Positions 55,438-63,411 of a stretch of DNA of 64,000 bases are shown here, piece by piece. A model generated the notes under the pieces. The model saw nothing but the letters and a program-made list of their open reading frames with translations. It did no database searches and was not told the origin of the DNA. The stretch is from Paracoccus isoporae. GTDB lineage: Bacteria > Pseudomonadota > Alphaproteobacteria > Rhodobacterales > Rhodobacteraceae. Numbering within the stretch: the first letter of the stretch is position 1; each line of letters opens with the position of its first letter. Made by a program: the position numbers and the translations under genes. The stretch is taken from contig NZ_FNAH01000006.1 of the NCBI RefSeq assembly GCF_900101865.1, positions 62,001 to 126,000 of the forward strand, in the 5' to 3' direction.

Positions 55438-56274
55438 ATGTTCAGACCCACCCTTTCCGCCCTCGCCCTCGTCACCGCATTCGGCACGGCGGCCGCCGCG
55501 CAGGATGCCAGCACGGTCGTTGCCACCGTGAACGGCACCGACATCACCCTTGGCCAGATGGCGGCGATGAAGCAGGCGCTGCCCCCGGAAATGGCGCAGC
55601 TTCCCGCCGAGGAGAGCTGGGAATTGCTGCTGGACGAGATGATCCGCCAGGCCGCCATCGCCGACACCGTCGCCCAGAATCTCAGCCCGCGCGACGAGGC
55701 GGTGCTGGCCAATCAGCGCCGCGACTACCTGGTCCGCTCGGCGATGGAAAGCATCGCCGATTTCGAACCGAGCGAGGACGAGATCCAGGCCGCCTATGAC
55801 GCCGCCTTCCCGGCTGAGGAGCCGCAAAAGGAATACGACGCCGACCACATCCTGCTGGAGACCGAGGAGGCCGCGAACGCGGTCATCGAGGAGTTGGCGG
55901 GCGGCGCGGATTTCGCCACGCTGGCCGAGAAACGCTCCATCGACACGGCCTCCGGCACCAATGGCGGCGATCTGGGCTGGTTCACGCTGGACCGCATGGT
56001 TCCGGAATTCAGCGACGCCGTGGCCGCGATGGAGGAAGGTGCGACCTCGGACGCGCCGGTGCAGTCGCAATTCGGCTATCACGTCATCAAGCTGAACGGC
56101 ACGCGCGACGTGGAGGCCCCGGCGCTCGACGAGATCCGCGAGCCGCTGATCCAGCAGATCCGCCGCGAACGCGTGGCCGCGGAGATCGAGCGCATCGCCT
56201 CGGAAGCCGATGTACAAAGAACCGAAGATCTGGACCCCTCCCTGCTTGAGCAGGACATTCTCGGGATGGAATGA
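55438..56274 (+). CDS. periplasmic parvulin-type peptidyl-prolyl isomerase
   Basis: A 278-residue exported folding helper. Signal peptide MFRPTLSALALVTAFGTAAA; N-terminal helical chaperone part; the rotamase domain (about residues 130-225) contains DADHILLETEEAAN, GGDLGWFTLDRMVPEF and QSQFGYHVIKL. Possibly the alphaproteobacterial counterpart of PrsA/SurA. AAGGAAG precedes the ATG. argJ overlaps by four bases. Confidence 0.92.
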   Translation: MFRPTLSALALVTAFGTAAAAQDASTVVATVNGTDITLGQMAAMKQALPPEMAQLPAEESWELLLDEMIRQAAIADTVAQNLSPRDEAVLANQRRDYLVRSAMESIADFEPSEDEIQAAYDAAFPAEEPQKEYDADHILLETEEAANAVIEELAGGADFATLAEKRSIDTASGTNGGDLGWFTLDRMVPEFSDAVAAMEEGATSDAPVQSQFGYHVIKLNGTRDVEAPALDEIREPLIQQIRRERVAAEIERIASEADVQRTEDLDPSLLEQDILGME

Positions 56275-57758
56275 TGGCCAAGGACGACAAGTCGGACGCG
56301 AAGAAGAAAAAGAAGTCCAAGCCGGGCAAGGCCGACAAGGCGCCGAAGCCCGGCAAGGCGGCAAAGCCGGGCAAATCCGGGACATCGGGCAAGACCCCTC
56401 AGCCTGGGCTGGGGGCCGAGACCTCGACCATGCCGGGGGCCGGAAAGAAGGCCGCGAAGCTGGCCGCCAGGATGGGCAACGCCTCGGGCAAATCAACCGA
56501 GGCGCCATCCGCCGAGGCCGCGCCCGTCTCGCCGCTGGCGCCCGAAGCCTTCCCGGATCTGCCGCCGATCGCGGGCGTCGAATTCGCCTCTGCCGCGGCC
56601 GGGTTGAAATATCGCGGCCGGACCGACGTGATGCTGGTCCGGCTGGCCAAGGGCACCGCCATCGCCGGCGCCTTCACGCGCAGCTCGACCCGCGCGGCCT
56701 GCGTGCTGGATTGCCAGGCCAAACTGTCATCCCGCCAGGATCTGACCCAGGGTGCGGCGATCATCGTGAATTCCGGCAATGCCAACGCCTTCACCGGCGC
56801 GGCCGGCCAACAGGCGGTGGATCGCGTAACCGGCGCCGTGGCCGAAACCTTTTCCATCCCGGCCAGCCGGGTCTTCTCCTCCTCGACCGGGGTGATCGGA
56901 GAGCCGCTGCCCTGGGAACGGATCACCGCCGTTCTGGGCGAGGCCCGCGCCGCGCTTGACCAAGGCGGCGCGGCCGCCGCGGCCCGCGCGATCATGACCA
57001 CCGACACCTTCCCGAAAGGGGCGGCGGCCGAAATCGACGCCGATGGCGGCAAGATCCGCATCAGCGGCATCGCCAAGGGCTCGGGCATGATCGCGCCGGA
57101 CATGGCGACGATGCTGGTCTATCTGTTCACCGACGCGAAGATCTCGCCCGAGAACCTGCAACGGCTGCTGTCGCGCCAGATGGACAGCACATTCAATGCG
57201 ATCACCGTGGACAGCGACACCTCCACCTCCGACGCGCTGATCCTGGCGGCGACCGGGACATCGCAGGCGGCCGAAATCACCGATCTGCGCTCGAAGGAGG
57301 CGCGGGCCTTCTCCGACGCGCTGCACGGGGTGATGCTGGACCTCGCCCAGCAGGTGGTGAAGGACGGCGAGGGCGCGACGAAGTTCGTCGAGGTGCGGGT
57401 CACGGGCGCCGAAACCGCCGAAGACGCCAATAAGGTCGCGATGGCCATTGCCAACTCGCCCTTGGTCAAGACCGCCATCGCGGGCGAGGACGCGAATTGG
57501 GGCCGCGTGGTGATGGCGGTGGGCAAATCCGGCGCGACCGCGGATCGCGACCGGCTGACCATCCGCTTCGGGGACATGGTGCTGGCCGAGAACGGCTGGC
57601 GCGCGCCGGGCTATGACGAGGCGGACGCCAGCGCCTATATGAAGCGCGATCATCTCGTGCTCGGCGTCGATCTGGGGCTGGGCCGCGCGTCGCGCACGGT
57701 CTGGACCTGCGACCTGACCCACCGCTATATCGACATCAACGCCGATTACCGGTCCTGA
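56271..57758 (+). CDS. argJ: bifunctional ornithine acetyltransferase/N-acetylglutamate synthase with long basic N-terminus
   Basis: Transfers acetyl between acetylornithine and glutamate in arginine synthesis. The core from about residue 86 (VSPLAPEAFPDLPPIAG) is of normal length (about 410 residues), with the self-cleavage region GMIAPDMATMLVY, nucleophile Thr in MATM. Before it lies an unusual extension of about 85 residues full of Lys, Pro, Gly and Ser (KKKKKSKPGKADKAPK, GKSGTSGKTPQPG). ATG at 56271 or 56274 follows the parvulin stop. Either the extension is real or translation starts later; no better start codon is seen close to the core. Confidence 0.93.
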   Translation: MMAKDDKSDAKKKKKSKPGKADKAPKPGKAAKPGKSGTSGKTPQPGLGAETSTMPGAGKKAAKLAARMGNASGKSTEAPSAEAAPVSPLAPEAFPDLPPIAGVEFASAAAGLKYRGRTDVMLVRLAKGTAIAGAFTRSSTRAACVLDCQAKLSSRQDLTQGAAIIVNSGNANAFTGAAGQQAVDRVTGAVAETFSIPASRVFSSSTGVIGEPLPWERITAVLGEARAALDQGGAAAAARAIMTTDTFPKGAAAEIDADGGKIRISGIAKGSGMIAPDMATMLVYLFTDAKISPENLQRLLSRQMDSTFNAITVDSDTSTSDALILAATGTSQAAEITDLRSKEARAFSDALHGVMLDLAQQVVKDGEGATKFVEVRVTGAETAEDANKVAMAIANSPLVKTAIAGEDANWGRVVMAVGKSGATADRDRLTIRFGDMVLAENGWRAPGYDEADASAYMKRDHLVLGVDLGLGRASRTVWTCDLTHRYIDINADYRS

Positions 57759-57822
57759 GCGGGCGCGCGGGCCGCATCCCGGCCCGCCGCCCCGGCTCCG
57801 GGCCCGCGCGAAGGGAACAGGA

Positions 57823-58221
57823 ATGAAGATGGTGCTGGTCGCCGCCGTGGCGCTGATCGACACGGATGGGCGCATCCTTCTGGCGCAGCGCCCCGAGGGC
57901 AAGTCGATGGCCGGGCTGTGGGAGTTTCCGGGCGGCAAGGTCGAGCCCGGCGAAAGCCCCGAGGCCGCGCTGATCCGCGAGCTGGCCGAGGAGCTGGCCA
58001 TCGACACCGAGCAATCCTGCCTCGCACCCCTCAGCTTCGCCAGCCATGCCTATGCGGATTTCCACCTTCTGATGCCGCTTTTCGCCTGCCGCCGCTGGCA
58101 CGGCATCCCCCGCCCGCAGGAAGGCCAGCGGCTGGCCTGGGTGCGCGCGCAGGATCTGCGCCGCTACGAGATGCCGCCCGCGGACCTGCCGCTGATTCCC
58201 ATGATCCAGTCCTGGTTGTGA
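57823..58221 (+). CDS. mutT: 8-oxo-dGTP diphosphatase (MutT-type Nudix)
   Basis: A 132-residue Nudix hydrolase that removes 8-oxo-dGTP from the nucleotide pool. The Nudix box is complete: GGKVEPGESPEAALIRELAEEL. It starts MKMVLVAAVALIDTDGRILL; GGGAACAGGA precedes the ATG. Third gene of the ppiC-argJ-mutT group; substrate identity is inferred from family and this common gene order. Confidence 0.9.
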   Translation: MKMVLVAAVALIDTDGRILLAQRPEGKSMAGLWEFPGGKVEPGESPEAALIRELAEELAIDTEQSCLAPLSFASHAYADFHLLMPLFACRRWHGIPRPQEGQRLAWVRAQDLRRYEMPPADLPLIPMIQSWL

Positions 58222-58233
58222 CCAATATGCAAC

Positions 58234-58253
58234 GAACAACGTTCAAGTTGTTC
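58234..58253. promoter_or_regulatory. inverted repeat GAACAAC-N6-GTTGTTC, possible operator
   Basis: A perfect 7-bp inverted repeat with the 6-base centre GTTCAA lies 83 bases before the small 42-residue protein gene, and just after mutT. It looks like a repressor site but matches no box that I know. Confidence 0.35.
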
Positions 58254-58335
58254 TGAACCCTGCGGTGTAGGGCAGTTTGTTAACCTTCTTTGCAGTTATT
58301 AGACGATGCTGCAGTCTCATGAGGAGGACGCCGGA

Positions 58336-58464
58336 ATGATTCGCACCATCACGATAGGCAGCTACATCTCCGTTCAGGGCATGTTCGAACGTCAGACCGA
58401 AGCGGGCGATGTGGTTGTCCGGGTCGGTGATAAGATCTATCAGGGCAAGCCCGTCACCAAGTAA
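58336..58464 (+). CDS. 42-residue small protein
   Basis: Short gene starting MIRTITIGSYISVQGMFERQ and ending VGDKIYQGKPVTK. It has a strong ribosome site GAGGAGGA (58321-58328), a possible operator upstream and a terminator after, so it looks like a real single gene. The sequence is beta-rich (SVQG, DVVVRVGDKIY), with no signal peptide or membrane helix. I recall similar small proteins as hypothetical in Rhodobacterales. Function unknown. Confidence 0.72.
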   Translation: MIRTITIGSYISVQGMFERQTEAGDVVVRVGDKIYQGKPVTK

Positions 58465-58500
58465 TCCCTGTTCGCAGGGCCGTATCCAGATCGACTTCAG

Positions 58501-58529
58501 GGCGCTGCGACCATGTCGCGGCGCCTTTT
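58501..58529 (+). terminator. terminator after the 42-residue gene
   Basis: 10-bp stem GGCGCTGCGA / TCGCGGCGCC (one G-T pair) with a 5-base loop, then TTTT (58526-58529). It lies 36 bases past the stop codon. Confidence 0.75.
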
Positions 58530-58734
58530 CATTTGCCTCGGCGCGCATCGAGGACCCGGCAGACCGGCGAAGATGGGACATGCACCGTTCGGCGCGGTCA
58601 CAGCCCCGGCGGCAGGCATCACGGGCAATCCCCAGGGTTGTGTTCCCAGCACTTCGTGCGCATGCGCGGCCCGGCTGCCGGATGGCCCGGCGGTGCGATG
58701 GCTGCGGCCCCGCCGCGCCTGCCGCGTCACGGCG

Positions 58735-59955
58735 TCAGTCGTATTTCCGCCGGTCCTCGATCACCAGCCCGTCATTGGGCAGGCTGCCCGGCGGCACCAC
58801 CTCGATCCGCCCGCGCAGCTTCAGCGTCTCGCCGACAGAGCTGGCATATTCACCGTTCGCCTCGCGCGGGCTTTCCACCTGCACGATCATCGCATCCATG
58901 TCGCCCTCGCGCTCGGCGATGACGCGGGCGCGGGTGATCTCGGGATGGCGGGCCACGAAGGAGGCGACCTGTTCGGGGCGCACGAACATGCCCTTGATCT
59001 TGGTGGTCTGATCGGCGCGCCCCATCCAGCCCTTGATGCGCATATTGGTCCGGCCGCAGGGCGATGTGCCCGGCAGAACCGCCGACAGATCGCCGGTGGC
59101 AAAGCGCACCAGCGGGTAATCCGGGTTCAGCGTCGTGACGACCACCTCGCCCACCTCGCCATCTTCAACCGGATCGCCGGTGCCGGGGCGCACGATCTCC
59201 ACGATCGCGCCCTCATCCACGATCATCCCGTCCATCGCCTCGGATTCGTAAGCGATATTGCCCAGATCGGCGGTGGCATAGCATTGCCGCGTGGTAATGC
59301 CGCGCGCCTCGTATTGCTCGCGCAGCGACGGAAACAGCGCCCCGCCCGCCACCGCGGCGCAGCGAAAGGCCAGTTTCTCGCCCTGGTCGTCGGCGCGCTC
59401 CAGGATCACCTTCAGGAAATCCGGCGTCCCGGCATATACCGTCGACCCGATATCCACCGCCGCGCGGACCTGCAATTCGGTCTGCCCGGTTCCCGCCGGC
59501 AGCACCGCCGCATCGACCGCCCGCGCGCCGGATTCGAACATCATCCCCGCCGGGGTCAGGTGATAGGCAAAGCAGTTCTGCACGATATCGCCGCGCCCCA
59601 CGCCGCAGGCATGCAGGAACCGCCCCAGACGCCACCAGTCGCCATCGCGCCGGCCGGGTTCATAGATCGGGCCGGGCGACTGGAAGATATGGTCGAATTC
59701 CGAGGCCAGCCGGGTCGCAAACCCTCCGAACGGCGGATTCTTCTTCTGCGCCTCGGTCAGCTCGGCCTTGCGGATCACCGGCAGTGCGGCAAGCGACGCG
59801 CGGTCGCGGATCGCGGCCGGATCGACATCGCGCAGCATCCGCGCCAGCGCCGGGGCGGTCTTGGCCCGGCCGATCGCGGCGGGCAGCGCCTCGGCCAGCC
59901 ATTCGGCCCGCGCCCCGGCATCGCGCGTCTCCAGCTCGTCGTAATATCCGCCCAT
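58735..59955 (-). CDS. PaaK-like acyl/aryl-CoA ligase (AMP-forming)
   Basis: A 406-residue adenylate-forming enzyme of the phenylacetate-CoA ligase group. FQSPGPIYEPGR lies at the nucleotide-loop position; CYATADLGNIAYES is the central acid-substrate motif; FATGDLSAV and RADQTTKIKGMFVRPEQV are the hinge. The last residues IEDRRKYD match the group. It activates an aromatic or other acid with ATP and CoA. It is the last gene of the ABC importer operon (overlap of the liv ATPase region at about 50 bases), so the importer may bring in its substrate; not shown. Start MGGYYDELETRDAG with AAGGGGG upstream. Confidence 0.87.
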   Translation of the reverse strand: MGGYYDELETRDAGARAEWLAEALPAAIGRAKTAPALARMLRDVDPAAIRDRASLAALPVIRKAELTEAQKKNPPFGGFATRLASEFDHIFQSPGPIYEPGRRDGDWWRLGRFLHACGVGRGDIVQNCFAYHLTPAGMMFESGARAVDAAVLPAGTGQTELQVRAAVDIGSTVYAGTPDFLKVILERADDQGEKLAFRCAAVAGGALFPSLREQYEARGITTRQCYATADLGNIAYESEAMDGMIVDEGAIVEIVRPGTGDPVEDGEVGEVVVTTLNPDYPLVRFATGDLSAVLPGTSPCGRTNMRIKGWMGRADQTTKIKGMFVRPEQVASFVARHPEITRARVIAEREGDMDAMIVQVESPREANGEYASSVGETLKLRGRIEVVPPGSLPNDGLVIEDRRKYD

Positions 59956-60005
59956 CGCTTGCCCCCTTTTCGCTTCCGATCCGATGTCCCGACCCAGGCG
60001 CCGCC

Positions 60006-60827
60006 TCAAGCCAGCCAGCGCTTACGCCGGCGATAGCTGCGCACATCGCGGAAACTCTTTCGGCCCTCATCGGACATGCCCAGGTAGAACTCCTTCACAT
60101 CCGGGTTCTCGCGCAGCTCGGCGGCGTCGCCATCCATCACCACCCGGCCATTCTCCAGGATATAGCCGTAATGGGCGAAGCGCAGCGCCACGTTGGTGTT
60201 CTGTTCGGCCAGAAGGAAGGTCACCCCCTCGCCCTCATTGACCGCCTTCACGATCTCGAAGATCTGTTCGACCAGCTGCGGCGCCAGCCCCATGGACGGC
60301 TCGTCCAGCAGGATCGTCTCGGGCCGGCTCATCAGCGCGCGCCCCATCGCCACCATCTGCTGCTCGCCGCCCGAGGTATATCCGGCCTGGCTGCGGCGGC
60401 GCTCGCGCAGCCGCGGGAAATACTCATAGACCATCTCCAGATCGCGCTTCACCGCGGCGCTGTCACTGCGCGTATAGGCGCCGGTCAGCAGGTTTTCCTC
60501 GACCGTCAGATGCTCGAAGCAATGCCGGCCCTCCATCACCTGGATCACGCCCTTCTTGACCAGGGCGGCCGGGTTCAGATCCGCCACCCGCTCGCCGCGA
60601 TACAGGATCGATCCCTTCGTGACCTCGCCCCGTTCGGAGGCCAGCAGGTTGGAAATCGCCTTCAGCGTCGTGGTCTTGCCCGCACCGTTGCCGCCCAGAA
60701 GCGCGGTGATGCGGCCCTTCGGCACCGACAGGCTGACCCCCTTCAGCACGAGGATGACGTGGTTGTAGATCACCTCGATATTATTGACTTCCAGCAGGTT
60801 GTCCTGCGTCTGCGTGGCGTCCAGCAT
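60006..60827 (-). CDS. branched-chain-type ABC transporter ATPase (LivF-like)
   Basis: A 273-residue ATPase. Walker A is GGNGAGKTTTLK; the signature is a variant TSGGEQQMVAMGRAL; Walker B is ILLDEPSMGLAP. The C-terminus has an added basic tail (RKSFRDVRSYRRRKRW) not usual for LivF. It works with LivH, LivM and the (off-window) LivG. Its start MLDATQTQDN lies 59 bases from the binding-protein gene. Confidence 0.92.
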   Translation of the reverse strand: MLDATQTQDNLLEVNNIEVIYNHVILVLKGVSLSVPKGRITALLGGNGAGKTTTLKAISNLLASERGEVTKGSILYRGERVADLNPAALVKKGVIQVMEGRHCFEHLTVEENLLTGAYTRSDSAAVKRDLEMVYEYFPRLRERRRSQAGYTSGGEQQMVAMGRALMSRPETILLDEPSMGLAPQLVEQIFEIVKAVNEGEGVTFLLAEQNTNVALRFAHYGYILENGRVVMDGDAAELRENPDVKEFYLGMSDEGRKSFRDVRSYRRRKRWLA

Positions 60828-60886
60828 GGTCGGTCCTCATTTCCGATTGTCCCGGCGACAACGCGCCGCCGGGACGGGTTTCACGC

Positions 60887-62167
60887 TCAGCAATCCTTCG
60901 GCGTGATGCCGTTCTCTTCCGCGAAGGCGGTGGAGTCGGCCTCGATCAGCGGCTCCAGGATCTCACTGTCCGGCTCGGTGAAGTCGGTGATGAGGGTCCA
61001 TTGCTGCGCCTCGGCGTCCCATTGCTGGATCCGCGCCTTGCCGTTGCCGCCATGGTTGGAACAGCTCAGCTCGAAGGCCGGGCCGAAATCGGGCAGGCCG
61101 ATCTCGGCCAGACGCTCCTGCGTCATGTTCAGGTTCTCGAAACCCTCGCGAAGCTGCGGCGCGTCGATGGCCGAGGTTCCGGCCAGTTCCTGCGCCTTGC
61201 GGATCGCCTCGGCGATGACCACCGCCGCATACATGCCGCGGGAATAGACGGCCGAACCGATATGTTCGCCGCCCTGGCTGGCCAGCCCCGGCTCGATCAC
61301 ATGGGTCTGGAGATCCTCATAGATCGGGTAATCCGTCCCGACCCCGTTGAAGGTCACCGCCTTGTAGCCGTTCGAGGCCGCCCCGGCGGGCATCACGTCG
61401 ATCTCCGATCCGGTCCACCAGATGCCGATGAAATTCTCCATCGGGAAACGGATATTCGCGGCTTCCTGGATGGCCACCTGGTTCATCACCCCCCAGCCCC
61501 ACATCAGCACGTAATCCGGCTGGTCGCGGCGGATCTGGAGCCATTGGGATTTCTGCTCCTGCCCCGGCGCTTCGACCGGGATCTCGGTCAGCTCGAAGCC
61601 GTGCTTCTCGCCCAGCTCGGTCAGCGTGCGGATCGGCTCCTTGCCATAGGCCGAGTTGTGATAGACCAGCGCGATCTTCTTGCCGTTCAGATCGCCGCCA
61701 TTTTCATCCAGCAGATATTTGATGGCGACCGAGGCCCCGTCCCAGTAATTGGCCGGCGCGTTGAACACCCATTCAAAGACCTGACCGTTCTTGGCCGAGG
61801 TGCGGCCATAGCCGGGCGTATAGAGCACCTTCTGGTCCACCGAGACCTTCGGGATGAGCTGATAGGTGATGCCGGTGGAGAGCGGGTTGAAGACCAGCGC
61901 GCCTTCCTTGGTCGATTCGTAGCATTCGACGCCTTTTTCGGTGTTATAGGCGGTCTCGCATTCCGGCACTTGGATCATCTCGCCGCCAATGCCGCCATCG
62001 CGCTCGTTCAGCAGGGTGAAGTAATCGTTGAACCCGTCGGCATATTGCGTGCCGCCCGCGCCGTAGGCACCGGTGCGATAGGACAGGTTGGGCACGATCA
62101 GATCGGCCATGGCAGGGGCCGCGGCCATCATCGTCCCGGCGGCCAGTGCTGCTAGTTTCATCTTCAT
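60887..62167 (-). CDS. branched-chain-type ABC transporter binding protein
   Basis: A 426-residue periplasmic binding protein (Peripla_BP_6) with signal peptide MKMKLAALAAGTMMAAAPAMAD. N-terminal NLSYRTGAYGAGGTQYADGF is typical. The ligand is not shown; with a PaaK-like ligase in the operon an aromatic or short carboxylic acid is more likely than Leu/Ile/Val. Lies between permease and ATPase genes, as in many such clusters. Confidence 0.92.
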   Translation of the reverse strand: MKMKLAALAAGTMMAAAPAMADLIVPNLSYRTGAYGAGGTQYADGFNDYFTLLNERDGGIGGEMIQVPECETAYNTEKGVECYESTKEGALVFNPLSTGITYQLIPKVSVDQKVLYTPGYGRTSAKNGQVFEWVFNAPANYWDGASVAIKYLLDENGGDLNGKKIALVYHNSAYGKEPIRTLTELGEKHGFELTEIPVEAPGQEQKSQWLQIRRDQPDYVLMWGWGVMNQVAIQEAANIRFPMENFIGIWWTGSEIDVMPAGAASNGYKAVTFNGVGTDYPIYEDLQTHVIEPGLASQGGEHIGSAVYSRGMYAAVVIAEAIRKAQELAGTSAIDAPQLREGFENLNMTQERLAEIGLPDFGPAFELSCSNHGGNGKARIQQWDAEAQQWTLITDFTEPDSEILEPLIEADSTAFAEENGITPKDC

Positions 62168-62218
62168 GGTTGTCTCCTCCCAGAGTGTTGTGACGCCGGT
62201 TCGACCGGGTTCTGCCAG

Positions 62219-63295
62219 TTAATGCGGGAACGGCCAGAGCCGCAGTTTTTCCTTCACCAATTGCCACAGCCGGGCCAGTCCGTGCGGCTCGACGATCAGG
62301 AAGAAAATGATCAGCGCACCGACGATCATCAGTTCGATATGCGCCGCCAGGTCGGTGGGCCATCCCAGCACACCGACCAGCACGTTCTTCAGGAACACCG
62401 GCAGCAGCACCAGAAAGGCCGCGCCCGCGAAACTCCCGAAGATCGACCCCAGCCCGCCGATGATGACCATGAACAGGACCAGGAAACTCTTGTTGATGCC
62501 GAAGGCCTCGCCCACCTCGGCCGCGCCCAGATAGACGGCGAACAGCAGCGCGCCCGCGATGCCGACGAAGAACGAGCTGACCCCGAAGGCCGACAGCTTC
62601 GCGGTCAGCGGGTTCACCCCGATGATCTCGGCGGCGATGTCCATGTCGCGGATCGCCATCCATTTGCGCCCGATCATGCCGCGCGTCAGATTGCGCGCCA
62701 CCCAGGCGGCAAAGATCACGAAGGCCAGGCAGACCAGGTATTTCGCCGCCGGGCTGGCCGCAGGCCCGGTCACCGCCCAGCCCAGCACCGTGCGCTCCGG
62801 CGCCGTGATCTGGCCCGAGGCGGAGTAGTTGTAGAACCACGGCACCTTGTTGAACAGCCAGACCAGAAAGAACTGCGCCGCCAGCGTCGCCACGGCCAGA
62901 TAGAACCCCTTGATCCGCAGGCTCGGCAGGCCGAAGGCGATGCCGACCATGGCGGTGATGCCGCCGGCCAGCAGGACATGGATCAGGATCGACAGATCGG
63001 GGAAAGCCGTCATCAGCTTGTAGACCGAATAGGCCCCCACCGCCATGAACCCGCCGGTCCCGAGGCTGACCTGCCCGGCATAGCCGGTCAGGATGTTCAG
63101 CCCGATCGCGGCGATGGCATAGATCAGGAAGGGCAGCAGCACCGCGCTCGCCCAGTAATCATTGATGACGAAGGGCACCACCATCGCCGCCACGCCCAGG
63201 ATGACGTAGTATCCCATCCGGTCCAGCTTGATCGGGAAGGTCTGGCCATCGTCGCGATAGCTGGTCTTGAAATTGCCCGCCTCACGGTAAAACAT
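62219..63295 (-). CDS. branched-chain-type ABC permease (LivM-like)
   Basis: Inner-membrane permease of 358 residues with about nine helices. NILTGYAGQVSLGTGGFMAVGAY is the typical LivM segment, as is RDMDIAAEIIGVNPLTAKLSAFG (coupling to the ATPase). Starts MFYREAGNFKTSYRDDGQ. Partner of LivH, encoded upstream after a 116-base gap that holds a REP-like tail. Confidence 0.93.
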   Translation of the reverse strand: MFYREAGNFKTSYRDDGQTFPIKLDRMGYYVILGVAAMVVPFVINDYWASAVLLPFLIYAIAAIGLNILTGYAGQVSLGTGGFMAVGAYSVYKLMTAFPDLSILIHVLLAGGITAMVGIAFGLPSLRIKGFYLAVATLAAQFFLVWLFNKVPWFYNYSASGQITAPERTVLGWAVTGPAASPAAKYLVCLAFVIFAAWVARNLTRGMIGRKWMAIRDMDIAAEIIGVNPLTAKLSAFGVSSFFVGIAGALLFAVYLGAAEVGEAFGINKSFLVLFMVIIGGLGSIFGSFAGAAFLVLLPVFLKNVLVGVLGWPTDLAAHIELMIVGALIIFFLIVEPHGLARLWQLVKEKLRLWPFPH

Positions 63296-63371
63296 CAGTT
63301 CCCCCCCTCATTCGCCGCCATCCGGCGGACGGCGCGCCGCCCCGGCCGCGTGACGCATCGCAACCCTTGCG

Positions 63372-63396
63372 TTCTTCTTCATCCAAATACCCGGCC
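63372..63396 (-). repeat. REP-like element tail between livH and livM
   Basis: Read on the minus strand: GGCCGGGTATTTGGATGAAG and AAGAA. It matches the tail of the element at 46413-46462 (CCCCGG-AATATTC-AAATCAGGATGAAAC) in order and shape. The palindrome part here is not clear. Identity as the same family is an inference. Confidence 0.4.
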
Positions 63397-63411
63397 AACG
63401 CGCAGACATGC

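Noticed and set aside
58234..58259. LexA box upstream of the 42-residue gene
   Set aside because: GAAC and GTTC occur together, but the spacing does not fit the alphaproteobacterial GTTC-N7-GTTC box or the Gram-positive one.
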